Origin: Pseudotabrizicola algicola
Lineage (GTDB): Bacteria; Pseudomonadota; Alphaproteobacteria; Rhodobacterales; Rhodobacteraceae
Direction of reading: 5' to 3'
NCBI RefSeq assembly: GCF_010915705.1
Contig: NZ_JAAIKE010000002.1
Coordinates: 310,001 to 374,000 of the forward strand
DNA: 64,000 nt
The notes below the pieces were generated by a model. The model saw nothing but the letters and a program-made list of their open reading frames with translations, searched no databases and was not told the origin of the DNA. Made by a program: the position numbers and the translations under genes. Position 1 is the first letter of the stretch; the number at the start of each line of letters is the position of its first letter. Below are positions 47,765 to 56,012 of the stretch, one piece after another.

Positions 47765-48604
47765 TCAGCCTCCGGTCAGCCCGTTCAGCGCGCCGGTGGC
47801 CCGCTTCATCAGCCCGTCCACCGCCACGCGCAACGAATCAACCGCCGCCACATAGGCTTGCATCGCATCGGCAGCCCCCGGAATCTGCGCGGAAATCTGC
47901 GGGGCCATGACATAAACCGCCAGCGCCAGCGCCGCGAGGATCAGCATCAGCGCAAATCCCGTCCGGAACCCCGAAGATTTGCCGACGGGCCTCGGCTTTG
48001 CCTCGTCCACCAGACTGGCGGCCATGTCATTGGGCCGCAGGCTCGAATTGATTTCCTCGATATCGGGCAACAGATCGCGCCGCGCGGCAGGGCGCAGCGC
48101 CGGATTGGCGCCGCCAACCTCTGCTCCGGGGCGGCGGACTGCCTCGCTGCGCGCCGCTGCGGAAGCCGCCGCGGCAGCAGCGGCAGAGCCGACCACGGGC
48201 GAGACGGGCGGCGGAAGGCCAAGATCGCCCTGCATCTCGATCGCATTCGCCTCGGCCCGGCGGGCTGCCAGTTCGCGCTCTGCCTCCTCGCGCAGGATGG
48301 CCAGCACATCCTCGTCCAGCTTGCGCTGCACAGGGGCGGCGGCGGCAACGGCGGCGGGGGGCGGCGGGGCCTGCTCGGGCTCCTCCTCCTCGTCGTCAGC
48401 ATCCGTTTGCGCCACGGCGGCAGGCACAGGGGCCACCGCCTCCGGCTCGCGGTAAAGCTCGTCGCTCAGATCGGCGGCCACAACCTCGCGCTGCTGGAAC
48501 CACGCATGCCCGCAGTTGGAACATTGTACATCACGACCGGCTTCCGGAATGGCGCCATCATCAACTTCATACTGGGCATCGCAATTCGGACAGATCAGGC
48601 GCAT
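47765..48604 (-). CDS. Zinc-ribbon membrane protein (MJ0042-type)
   Basis: A 279-residue protein starting with a zinc ribbon (CPNCDAQYEVDDG with VQCSNCGHAWF, two CxxC knuckles, residues 5-40), then an acidic, Pro/Ala-rich disordered region (50-215) and one transmembrane helix (about 218-240) with a short C-terminal tail. This is the family found next to ftsE in Rhodobacteraceae; its role is unknown. The ATG at 48604 has a GGGAAAGG ribosome site; the longer frame has no similarity. Confidence 0.85.
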   Translation of the reverse strand: MRLICPNCDAQYEVDDGAIPEAGRDVQCSNCGHAWFQQREVVAADLSDELYREPEAVAPVPAAVAQTDADDEEEEPEQAPPPPAAVAAAAPVQRKLDEDVLAILREEAERELAARRAEANAIEMQGDLGLPPPVSPVVGSAAAAAAASAAARSEAVRRPGAEVGGANPALRPAARRDLLPDIEEINSSLRPNDMAASLVDEAKPRPVGKSSGFRTGFALMLILAALALAVYVMAPQISAQIPGAADAMQAYVAAVDSLRVAVDGLMKRATGALNGLTGG

Positions 48605-48789
48605 CGGGCATACCTTTCCCGGTTCTCCCGGATTTTCAGGCGACACTAGCAACGAACCCGGCCAAGGCCAAGAGTTTGTGGCTGTTTTCGCAACAACACC
48701 CGCGCGGTGATGCCCCGCCATCATTGTATCCGGCCCCGCTTTGCGCAATCCTGCCGCCTGTGCCACCGGCAGGCCAAAGGGGCGGATGA

Positions 48790-49461
48790 GTGATCGCGTT
48801 CGAGAATTTGGGTTTCAATTACGGCGGGGGCGAGCTGCTTTCCGATGTCACCCTGCGCCTTGCGCCCGGGTCGTTCCATTTCCTGACGGGGCCATCGGGG
48901 GCGGGCAAATCCACCTTCCTCAAGCTCGCCTATGCCGAGTTGCGCCCCACCGCAGGCCGCGTCTCGATCTTTGACCGCGACGCCCGCATGATGACGCGCG
49001 ACGACGTGGCGCTCTGCCGCCGCCGCATCGGCGTGGTGCATCAGGATTGCCAGTTCCTCGACCATCTGCCGGTGGCCACCAATGTCACCCTTCCGCTCAC
49101 GGTGGCCAACCGCAAGGGCAACCCGCAAGACCTGACGGCGCTGCTCGACTGGGTGGGTCTGGGCAAGCTGGCCGATGCGCTGCCGCCGCAACTCTCGGGC
49201 GGGGAACGTCAGCGCGCCGCCCTTGCCCGCGCCATCATCATGTCGCCCGATGTCATCCTCGCCGATGAACCCACCGGCAACCTCGACTGGGACATGTCGC
49301 TGCGCCTGCTGACGCTGCTGGTCGAACTCAGCCGGATGGGCAAGACGATCCTTGTCGCGACCCATGACATGAACCTGATCCGGCAGGCAAAATCGCAACT
49401 GGCCGCGCGGGTGCTGCGCATCCAGAACCGGCGCGTGCAACTGGCGGGGGCCGATCTGTGA
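48790..49461 (+). CDS. ftsE: Cell-division ATPase FtsE
   Basis: A 223-residue ABC ATPase with Walker A GPSGAGKST, signature LSGGERQRAALARAI, Walker B VILADEPTGNLD and switch His in ATHDMNLI; HQDCQFLDHLPVATNV is typical of FtsE. With FtsX it governs periplasmic murein hydrolases at the division site. The start is a GTG with a GGGGCGGATGA ribosome region. ftsX begins four bases before its end (GTGA). Confidence 0.93.
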   Translation: MIAFENLGFNYGGGELLSDVTLRLAPGSFHFLTGPSGAGKSTFLKLAYAELRPTAGRVSIFDRDARMMTRDDVALCRRRIGVVHQDCQFLDHLPVATNVTLPLTVANRKGNPQDLTALLDWVGLGKLADALPPQLSGGERQRAALARAIIMSPDVILADEPTGNLDWDMSLRLLTLLVELSRMGKTILVATHDMNLIRQAKSQLAARVLRIQNRRVQLAGADL

Positions 49462-50384
49462 AACCGAACCATCCCGCGCTTCTGGCCCCCGTGCAACTGG
49501 CCCGCAGCCTGTTCGCCCGTGACCGTCAGGCCGACAGGGTGGTGCCGCCCTCGGGCTTCACCGCGCAACTCACGCTGTTCACCGCCGGGGCGATGGCCTT
49601 TCTGGCGGTCTTTGCCCTTGCGCTCTCGCTCGCCTCGGGGCGGCTGGCCGACCGCTGGGCCTCGGCCCTCGCGGGCACCGCCACCATCCGCATCTCGGCC
49701 CCGCCAGAACAACTCGACACGCAGGTCGCCGCCGTGGTGGCGCTTCTGGCCACCACCCCCGGCGTGGCCTCGTCACGCGTGCTCGATACCGCCGAACAGC
49801 GCGCCCTGCTCGAGCCGTGGTTCGGCCCCGACCTGCCGGTCGACGCGCTGCCCCTGCCCCGCCTGATCGAACTCACCGAGGCCAGCCCCGGCTATGACGG
49901 GCAGGGCCTGCGCCTGCGCCTTGCCGCCGAGGCCCCCGGCGCGGTGCTTGATGACCACACCCGCTGGCGCCGCCCGATGGCACAGGCGGCCGAGCGGTTG
50001 CGCCTTCTGGGCGCGCTCTCGCTGATCCTCATCGCAGGCTCCACCGCCGCGATGATCACGCTGGCCGCCAATGCCGCGCTCTCGGCCAACCTGCCGGTGA
50101 TCCGCGTCCTGCGGCTGGTGGGGGCGAAAGATGCCTACATCGTGCGCGCCTTTGTCCGCCGCTTCACCCTGCGCGCGCTGACAGGGGCCGCCATCGGCAC
50201 CCTGATCGCCATGATCGGCGTCGCGCTGCTGCCGCAGGCCGATGACGCCGGGGCCTTTCTGACCGGGCTCGGTTTTCAGGGTTTCGGCTGGCTGTTGCCG
50301 CTGCTATTGCCCCCCCTGACCGCGATGGTGGCTTTTGCCGCCACCCGATATGCCGCCTTCCGCACCCTGAAAGGGCTCACCTGA
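49458..50384 (+). CDS. ftsX: Cell-division permease FtsX
   Basis: A 308-residue membrane protein with a hydrophobic span at about 38-60, a periplasmic loop (65-175), and three further spans in the C-terminal half (about 180-205, 230-255, 275-298). The layout and position after ftsE identify FtsX; sequence conservation is low in this family. It transmits FtsE ATPase cycles to periplasmic amidase activators. Start is GTG, overlapping ftsE; its stop overlaps the plsC ATG (TGATG). Confidence 0.9.
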   Translation: MKPNHPALLAPVQLARSLFARDRQADRVVPPSGFTAQLTLFTAGAMAFLAVFALALSLASGRLADRWASALAGTATIRISAPPEQLDTQVAAVVALLATTPGVASSRVLDTAEQRALLEPWFGPDLPVDALPLPRLIELTEASPGYDGQGLRLRLAAEAPGAVLDDHTRWRRPMAQAAERLRLLGALSLILIAGSTAAMITLAANAALSANLPVIRVLRLVGAKDAYIVRAFVRRFTLRALTGAAIGTLIAMIGVALLPQADDAGAFLTGLGFQGFGWLLPLLLPPLTAMVAFAATRYAAFRTLKGLT

Positions 50385-51112
50385 TGCTTGCCATCCGCTG
50401 GATCATGTCCCTGCTGTTCAACATCCAGATGTATCTGGCAATGGCGGTCATGGCCGTTGTCTTTGCCCCTTGGGCGCTGTTTTCGCGCGAAGGGGCCTTT
50501 GCCGCCTGCCATACCTATTGCCGCTGGGTGATCTTCACCGCCCGCCTCATGCTGGGCCTCAAGGTCGAGGTGCGCGGCACGCCCCCCACCGACGAGGTGG
50601 TGATCGCCGCCAAACACCAGAGCTTCTTCGACATTCTGGTGATCTTCCACGCCATCCCGCGCGGCAAGTTCATCATGAAGCGCGAACTCATCTACGCCCC
50701 CTTCCTCGGCCAATACGCCCAGCGCATCGGCTGCGTCTTCGTCGACCGTGGCAAACGCGGGGCCGCCATCGCCAAGATGAAGGCCGATGTGGCGAAATCC
50801 GCCACCGATCCGGGCCAGCTGGTGATCTATCCGCAAGGCACCCGCGTGAACCCCGGCGTGGTCAAACCCTACAAGGTCGGCTCGGGCCTGCTCTACGAAC
50901 AACTCGGCCAGCCCTGTGTGCCGGTCGCCACCAATATCGGCGTGTTCTGGCCCAAACGCGGGGTCTTGCGCAAACCGGGCACTTGCGTCGTGCATTTCCT
51001 GCCGCGCATCGAACCCGGCCTGCCGGTGCCCGTCTTCATGAAGCAACTCGAACAGGCCATCGAAGACACCTCGAATGCCCTGATGGCCGAAGCGGGCTTC
51101 ACCGCGCCCTGA
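50384..51112 (+). CDS. plsC: 1-acyl-sn-glycerol-3-phosphate acyltransferase
   Basis: A 242-residue membrane-bound acyltransferase making phosphatidic acid. An N-terminal hydrophobic segment is followed by the HxxxxD motif (AKHQSFFDIL), FIMKRELIYAPFLG, CVFVDRGKRGAAI and the YPQGTR block. It is translationally coupled to ftsX. Such ftsE-ftsX-plsC order is a common arrangement in this family and links septal and membrane synthesis. Confidence 0.94.
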   Translation: MLAIRWIMSLLFNIQMYLAMAVMAVVFAPWALFSREGAFAACHTYCRWVIFTARLMLGLKVEVRGTPPTDEVVIAAKHQSFFDILVIFHAIPRGKFIMKRELIYAPFLGQYAQRIGCVFVDRGKRGAAIAKMKADVAKSATDPGQLVIYPQGTRVNPGVVKPYKVGSGLLYEQLGQPCVPVATNIGVFWPKRGVLRKPGTCVVHFLPRIEPGLPVPVFMKQLEQAIEDTSNALMAEAGFTAP

Positions 51113-51163
51113 AACCCGCCGCCCCGGCGCGGAACTTTAACGCGGGGCGCGTGTTGCTGCTCC

Positions 51164-51868
51164 ATGACACTCGACAGCCTTCTTGCCACCTTTCTCAGCG
51201 TGCCCCTGATGCTGCCCCTGATCGGCAGCCTGCTGACCGGTGCGCTGATCGGGGCCGAGCGCGAGATGCAGGCAAAGCCCGCCGGCCTGCGCACCCATAC
51301 GCTGGTCTGCTTCGGCTCTGCCCTGATGATGCTGATCGCCGCCCATCAATCGGCATGGGATGCCGATTTTCAACCCGACACCCAGATCGTCACCGACATG
51401 ACACGGATGCCGCATGCCATCCTGACCGGCATCGGCTTTCTGGGCGCGGGTGTGATCTTCCGCGAGGGGTTGTCGGTGCAGGGCCTGACCACCGCCGCAT
51501 CGCTCTGGCTCACCGCCTCGCTCGGCATCGTCTATGGCGCGGGCATGCTGGAGCTGGCCATCATCGGCACCCTGATCGTTCTGGCCGTGCTGGTCATGCT
51601 GCGGCTGATGCAGCGCGTGATTCCCGTGCATTCCGCCCTTCGCCTCAACATCCGCGCCCTGCCCGCCTATCGCAGCGCCGATCTTATGGCCCTTCTGGCG
51701 CAGCACGGGCTGCGCGCGGGGCCGCTGGCCTTTACCCAGACCCGTGACGATCTGACGCTCAACACCACCGTCACCCTGCCCCGCCAGGGAACCGATCTTG
51801 ACGCGCTCTGTGCCGCGCTGCGCGCCGATCCGGCGGTGCAGGATATCTCCCTGCTGCCGGTGGACTAG
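51164..51868 (+). CDS. MgtC/SapB-family membrane protein
   Basis: A 234-residue protein with four to five transmembrane helices and the MgtC signature (LLTGALIGAEREMQAKPAGLRTHTLVCFGSALMML, GIGFLGAGVIFREG, VQGLTTAASLWLTASLGIVYG), then a soluble ACT-like C-terminal domain (about 155-234). MgtC proteins affect magnesium and membrane-potential homeostasis by inhibiting ATP synthase in some pathogens; the role here is unknown. There is a 51-base gap after plsC and no strong ribosome site. Confidence 0.88.
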   Translation: MTLDSLLATFLSVPLMLPLIGSLLTGALIGAEREMQAKPAGLRTHTLVCFGSALMMLIAAHQSAWDADFQPDTQIVTDMTRMPHAILTGIGFLGAGVIFREGLSVQGLTTAASLWLTASLGIVYGAGMLELAIIGTLIVLAVLVMLRLMQRVIPVHSALRLNIRALPAYRSADLMALLAQHGLRAGPLAFTQTRDDLTLNTTVTLPRQGTDLDALCAALRADPAVQDISLLPVD

Positions 51869-51869
51869 G

Positions 51870-52157
51870 GCAGCAGATCGGGTCAGGGTCGGCACATCCC
51901 GACCACTCGCCCCCGGCTTGCGCGCCCGCTTTGACCGCAACGGCGCGCAGCCCCGCAGCGTGATCGTGGGCACCATCGCCGAGATCTATTCCCAATGCGC
52001 CCGCGCCCTGATCCGCTCGGCGCTGTGGACGGGCGGTGACCAGTCGGCGGGCCTGCCAAGCGTGGGAGAGATGATGCGCGAACTCACCCGAGGCGACATC
52101 GACGGTGCCGCCTATGATGCCGCGTGGCCCGCCCGCGCTGCCGCTACCCTGTGGTAA
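51870..52157 (+). pseudogene. 5'-truncated pyridoxamine-phosphate-oxidase-like (PPOX, FMN) gene
   Basis: From about 51900 the frame encodes LRARFDRNGAQPRSVIVGTI, AEIYSQCARALIRSALW, AGLPSVGEMMRELTRGDID and ends AATLW. This is the characteristic C-terminal part of bacterial PPOX-family FMN-binding proteins (DR2398-like). The N-terminal half with the flavin-binding strands is missing: mgtC ends directly before it, and no start codon with ribosome site gives a sensible protein. The piece looks like a deletion remnant. A very short expressed peptide from an internal GTG cannot be excluded. Confidence 0.6.
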
Positions 52158-52160
52158 GCC

Positions 52161-52694
52161 TCAGCCGAGCAAACAGTCGCTCACCTGAAAATCCAGCGCC
52201 AGCCGCGACTCCGGCCCGTAATCCATGCCCGCCACATTGATGAACAGCGCGCCGCCCTCGGTGCGGATATGCTCGGGCGTCACCGGCAGCGTGGTGAACG
52301 CCGGGTCGATGGCAAAACCCTCGAACAGCGCGCACTCCACCTCGAAGCGCAGCACATATCCGTTGAAGGGGGCCTCCCAGAACCAGCCCTCCTCCTCGCC
52401 ATAGGTGAATTCGATCCGGTTGGCGCTGATGTCCACTTCGACAGGCACCACATCAAGCGCACTGTTCCCGCCCTCGGGCAGCAGCGCGAACTCCACCAGC
52501 CCGCCCACGCTCACCGTCCGCCCGCGCGAGACAAAGGCGAGCGTTCCATCGGGGTTCGTGGTCTCGGTGTTCAGCGTCACGATGCGCCCCTCCAGACTGC
52601 CGCCCAGAGCAAGACCGGGATGCACCGCCAGCGCCACGCAGCACAGGGCTGCCGCAATTCCCGCGCCGCCACCCTGTCGAGACTGTCTGGGCAT
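52161..52694 (-). CDS. Secreted protein of unknown function
   Basis: A 177-residue protein with a basic N-terminus and signal peptide (cleavage near GLALGGS, residue 30-32). The mature part is beta-rich with two Cys (VECALFEG and SDCLLG) that may form a disulfide. Motifs such as TLAFVSRGRTVSVGGLVEFALLPEG do not match a family I know. An AAAGGGGG ribosome site supports the ATG. It follows the gdx gene by 12 bases on the same strand, so may be part of the accA transcript. Confidence 0.72.
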   Translation of the reverse strand: MPRQSRQGGGAGIAAALCCVALAVHPGLALGGSLEGRIVTLNTETTNPDGTLAFVSRGRTVSVGGLVEFALLPEGGNSALDVVPVEVDISANRIEFTYGEEEGWFWEAPFNGYVLRFEVECALFEGFAIDPAFTTLPVTPEHIRTEGGALFINVAGMDYGPESRLALDFQVSDCLLG

Positions 52695-52706
52695 CTTTGC
52701 CCCCTT

Positions 52707-53021
52707 TCAGGCCAGCTTCAGCGCGACGATCCCGCCAAGGATCATCAAGATCCCCAGCACGCGCAGCAGATTGACAGGTTCGGCAAACAGCACCACCGCC
52801 ATGATCGCGGTCCCCAAGGTGCCGATGCCCACCCAAACCGCATAGGCCGTGCCCACCGGCAAATCCTTCATCGCCAGCGACAACAGCCAGAAACTGCCCA
52901 GCGCGCCGGCAATCGTCAGCGCGCTCGGCAAAGGCCGCGTGAATCCGTCAGAATACTTCAGACCGATGGCCCAACCGGTTTCCAGCAAACCCGCCAGCGC
53001 CACCAGACCCCAAGCGCTCAC
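52707..53021 (-). CDS. gdx: SMR-family guanidinium exporter (Gdx/SugE type)
   Basis: A 104-residue four-helix small multidrug resistance protein. [21 protein letters not shown] and [21 protein letters not shown] match the SugE/Gdx subgroup, which exports guanidinium rather than drugs; the functional Glu14 is in LLETGWA. The GTG at 53021 overlaps the accA stop (GTGA), fixing the start. No guanidine riboswitch is apparent; expression follows accA. Confidence 0.88.
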   Translation of the reverse strand: MSAWGLVALAGLLETGWAIGLKYSDGFTRPLPSALTIAGALGSFWLLSLAMKDLPVGTAYAVWVGIGTLGTAIMAVVLFAEPVNLLRVLGILMILGGIVALKLA

Positions 53022-53977
53022 GCGGCGAGTCCCTTGGACCCCATCTCGATGAACTTCGACCGGCGATCCTTGATCAGCGCCTCGGGCTTCTTGCCCGACA
53101 ACTCCTTCAGCATCGCCTCGATGCCCTTGCCCACCGCGTCGATGGTCTCCCGCCGCCCGCGCTGCGCGCCGCCCACGGGTTCCTTGATGATCCGGTCGAT
53201 CACGCCCAGCTTCTGCAGATCCTGCGCGGTCAGCCGCAGGGCCTCGGCAGCCTCGCGCATCTTCTCGGCGTCCTTCCACAGGATGCTGGCGCAGCCCTCG
53301 GGCGAGATCACCGAATAGACGCTATGCTCCAGCATCGCGACGCGGTTCGCGGTCGCAAAGGCCACCGCCCCGCCCGATCCGCCCTCGCCGATCACCACCG
53401 AGATCAGCGGCACCCCGATCTCGAGGCACTTCTGCGTGGACCGCGCAATCGCCTCGGCCTGCCCGCGCTCTTCCGCGCCCTTGCCGGGGTAGGCACCGGG
53501 CGTATCCACCAGCGTGATCACCGGCAGCCGGAACCGATCCGCCATATCCATCAGGCGAATGGCCTTGCGGTAACCCTCGGGCCGCGCCATGCCAAAGTTG
53601 CGCTCGATCCGGCTCTTGGTGTCATTGCCCTTTTCATGGCCGATCACCATCACCGGCACATCGTTGAACCGCGCCAGACCGCCCATCACGGCGTGATCGT
53701 CGGCAAAGTTCCGGTCCCCCGCCAGCGGGGTGTATTCGGTGAACAGCGAGTCGATGTAATCCTTGCAATGAGGCCGGTCCGGGTGGCGCGCCACCTGACA
53801 TTTGCGCCACGGCGTCAGATCCTTGTACAGATCGCGCAGCATGGCCTCGGCCTTCTTGTCCAGCGCCTCGGCTTCCTTGGCGATATCCATCTCGGGGTTG
53901 GACCGCCCCATCGCCCGCAATTCTTCAGCCTTGCCTTCGATTTCGGCGAGGGGTTTTTCGAACTCAAGGTAATTCAT
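53018..53977 (-). CDS. accA: Acetyl-CoA carboxylase carboxyltransferase alpha subunit
   Basis: A 319-residue subunit of the fatty acid synthesis committing enzyme, partner of Acc[78 protein letters not shown] and [12 protein letters not shown] are typical. A GGAGTGG ribosome site precedes the ATG. The 270 bases upstream contain several hairpins and a TTTGCAAA palindrome. Confidence 0.96.
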   Translation of the reverse strand: MNYLEFEKPLAEIEGKAEELRAMGRSNPEMDIAKEAEALDKKAEAMLRDLYKDLTPWRKCQVARHPDRPHCKDYIDSLFTEYTPLAGDRNFADDHAVMGGLARFNDVPVMVIGHEKGNDTKSRIERNFGMARPEGYRKAIRLMDMADRFRLPVITLVDTPGAYPGKGAEERGQAEAIARSTQKCLEIGVPLISVVIGEGGSGGAVAFATANRVAMLEHSVYSVISPEGCASILWKDAEKMREAAEALRLTAQDLQKLGVIDRIIKEPVGGAQRGRRETIDAVGKGIEAMLKELSGKKPEALIKDRRSKFIEMGSKGLAA

Positions 53978-54074
53978 CGGCCACTCCGTGAAGGACAGCG
54001 CCTATATGCCCTTGCCCGCAAGGCATTGCAACCGCAGCGCCGCCAATCCCATTCACGCCCGCCAGAAACAGCAG

Positions 54075-54190
54075 CGCCCCGAACCGCTGGTTCGGGGCGT
54101 GCATCCTCCCCAGTTGCCACGCGGGGGCCTCCTCTCCCCTGATGCGTGGCGCGGGTATTCTTTGCAAAGCGCCCTTATTTCAGGCGCTGC
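54075..54190. other. Structured spacer between mcl1 and accA, possible small RNA or leader
   Basis: The 270-base mcl1-accA gap holds no convincing gene. Three stem-loops follow one another: a ten-base-pair stem 54075-54084/54090-54099, a seven-plus-four-base-pair stem 54116-54150 and a six-base-pair stem 54168-54173/54183-54188. On the minus strand the first is followed by CTGCTGTTTCTGG and could be a terminator or attenuator before accA. On the plus strand the unpaired parts are CCTCC-rich (CATCCTCCCC and GCCTCCTCT), recalling the anti-Shine-Dalgarno loops of alphaproteobacterial stress sRNAs. On the minus strand TTGACA lies at 54226-54221 as a possible -35. Confidence 0.45.
54160..54169. 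promoter_or_regulatory. CTTTGCAAAG palindrome upstream of accA
   Basis: A perfect ten-base palindrome containing TTTGCAAA. Regulators of the ScfR family (PccR, RamB and relatives), which sense short acyl-CoAs, bind paired TTTGCAAA-like palindromes. Only one good copy is seen here, so the assignment is tentative. Confidence 0.35.
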
Positions 54191-54236
54191 GGGCGAAGCA
54201 TTGACCAGCACACGGCAGCTTGTCAACGATTCAGAT

Positions 54237-54251
54237 GTGACGCTACGTCAC
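54237..54251. repeat. Perfect inverted repeat at the mcl1 stop codon
   Basis: GTGACG and CGTCAC pair around a three-base centre and include the TGA of mcl1. It may act as a 3' stem-loop for the mcl1 message or as a protein-binding palindrome. Confidence 0.4.
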
Positions 54252-55204
54252 CCTGCAATCATTTCGGCCTGCCGCACGACCACCTCGGCCTGCTTGATGC
54301 TGGCAATGTCCACCAGACGGCCCTTGTATACCGTGGCCCCCTCGCCGCGCGCCTTCGCGGCCTCCATCGCAGCCAGAATCTCGCGCGCCTCGGTCACCGC
54401 TGCCTCGGACGGGGTGAACACCTCGTTGGCCAGCGCCACCTGCTTGGGGTGGATCGCCCATTTGCCCACCATCCCCAGCGTGGCCGACCGCCACGCCTGC
54501 GCGCGAAAGCCCTCGTCGTCGGAAAAATCGCCAAACGGCCCGTCCACCGGCAAGATGCCATGCGTGCGGCAGGCCGCCACGATCGCTGCCTGCGCCCAGT
54601 GCCACGGGTCCGACCAGTGCTTCACGCCCTCGCGCAGCATGTAGTAGTTTTCCTGCGTGCCGCCGATGCCCGTCGTCTGCATCCCCATGCTGGCCGCGAA
54701 ATCCGCCGCGCCCAGACTCATCGCCTGCAAGCGCGGGCTGCTCGCCGCAATCTCCTCCACATGCGCGATCCCAGCCGCGCTTTCGATGATGACCTCGAAG
54801 CTGATCGGCTTTTTGCGCCCCTTGGCGCGCTCCACCGCCGTCACCAGCGCATCGACCGCATAGACATCCGCCGCGCAGCCCACCTTGGGAATCATGATCT
54901 GGTCCAGACGTTCCCCCGCCTGCTCCAGCAGATCGACCACATCGCGATACCAGAACGGCGTGTCGAGCCCGTTGATCCGCACCGACAGGGTCTTGTTTCC
55001 CCAGTCCACCGCACCGATCGCCGCGATGATATTGGCCCGCGCCTGATCCTTGTCGGCAGGCGCGACCGAGTCTTCCAGATCGAGGTTGATCACATCCGCC
55101 GCCGATGCCGCCATCTTCTCGAACAGCGCCGGACGCGATCCGGGGCCGAACAACTGGCACCGGTTCGGACGGGCGGGCGGGGTGGGTTGGATACGAAAGC
55201 TCAT
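54248..55204 (-). CDS. mcl1: L-malyl-CoA/beta-methylmalyl-CoA lyase
   Basis: A 318-residue CitE-like lyase nearly matching, by recall, Rhodobacter Mcl1: MSFRIQPTPPARPNRCQLFGPG, INLDLEDSV, SFEVIIESAAGIAHVEEIA, GAADFAASMGMQTTGIGG and KWAIHPKQVALANEVF. It reversibly cleaves beta-methylmalyl-CoA to glyoxylate and propionyl-CoA, and malyl-CoA to acetyl-CoA and glyoxylate, in the ethylmalonyl-CoA pathway for acetate assimilation. The ribosome region is GAGGCCCC. It is upstream of accA on the same strand, separated by the structured spacer. Confidence 0.95.
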   Translation of the reverse strand: MSFRIQPTPPARPNRCQLFGPGSRPALFEKMAASAADVINLDLEDSVAPADKDQARANIIAAIGAVDWGNKTLSVRINGLDTPFWYRDVVDLLEQAGERLDQIMIPKVGCAADVYAVDALVTAVERAKGRKKPISFEVIIESAAGIAHVEEIAASSPRLQAMSLGAADFAASMGMQTTGIGGTQENYYMLREGVKHWSDPWHWAQAAIVAACRTHGILPVDGPFGDFSDDEGFRAQAWRSATLGMVGKWAIHPKQVALANEVFTPSEAAVTEAREILAAMEAAKARGEGATVYKGRLVDIASIKQAEVVVRQAEMIAG

Positions 55205-55388
55205 CGGGGCCTCGGCAAGTTAATTTCACGACTCTGCACCGCAGCGATAGATTATTGCGCGCCACTCTGCAAGCCCGCCTTTGCAGGTGCAGCATCGGGC
55301 CACCTTCCGCACCTGCGACTCCGGCATGCTTGACAGTTCGATGACGAAAGGCGCCATGTCTGCTCCATAACCCGAACAGGACCCTGCC

Positions 55389-56012
55389 ATGGCCACCGCG
55401 ACCGCTTCACACAGCCCCGTCAATCAGAAGATCCGCATCGCAGCGCTGCGCGTTGCCTTCCTGCTCGCCCTTCCGCTGATCATCTTCTCCAAATCCATCT
55501 GGATGGACAGCCACTGGATCTTCGAGGTGATGGAGGTCACAGGCATCGCCCTGATCATCGTGGCGGTGCTCGGGCGGTTCTGGGCCGTGCTCTACATCGG
55601 CGCGCGCAAGAACGCGATGGTGATGCAAGACGGGCCCTATTCGATCATGCGACACCCGCTTTACCTGTTTTCCACCATAGGTGTCGCTGGCTTTGGCATG
55701 ATGCTCGGGTCATTCCTGCTCACCCTCGGGCTTACGGCGCTCATATTCGCGATCCTCTCGATCACCGCCAGCAAGGAAGAAGCGTTCTTGCGCGCAGAAT
55801 TCGGGCCCGCCTATGATGCCTATGCGGCACGCGTGCCACGCATCCTTCCCAAGCCCTCGTTGTTCCGCACCGAGGCGAACGTCACCTTCAACGTGCGCAC
55901 CCTGCGCATCAACCTCCAAGATGCCCTTGTGTTTCTGGCCCTGATTCCGCTGGCAGAGGCGTCCGAAATGGTCAAGGACTATGGCCTGATCCCGACCTTC
56001 CCCCTGTTCTGA
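55389..56012 (+). CDS. Membrane methyltransferase, isoprenylcysteine/PEMT-like
   Basis: A 207-residue protein with about five hydrophobic segments. MQDGPYSIMRHPLYLFSTIGVAG and SKEEAFLRAEFGPAYDAYAARVPRILP are the signature of the ICMT/phospholipid-methyltransferase-like group, which uses SAM on membrane substrates. The substrate in bacteria is usually unknown. It is divergent from mcl1 and directly abuts the epimerase gene (no gap), with which it should be co-transcribed. Confidence 0.85.
   Translation: MATATASHSPVNQKIRIAALRVAFLLALPLIIFSKSIWMDSHWIFEVMEVTGIALIIVAVLGRFWAVLYIGARKNAMVMQDGPYSIMRHPLYLFSTIGVAGFGMMLGSFLLTLGLTALIFAILSITASKEEAFLRAEFGPAYDAYAARVPRILPKPSLFRTEANVTFNVRTLRINLQDALVFLALIPLAEASEMVKDYGLIPTFPLF

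Noticed and set aside
48605-48766. N-terminal extension of the zinc-ribbon protein by 54 codons
   Set aside because: Zinc-ribbon proteins of this type begin MRxxCPxC; the extension has no ribosome site and covers the divergent promoter region.
53964-54167. 67-codon minus-strand frame upstream of accA
   Set aside because: Starts at TTG without ribosome site and runs through the stem-loops; no similarity seen, and it overlaps the accA start.
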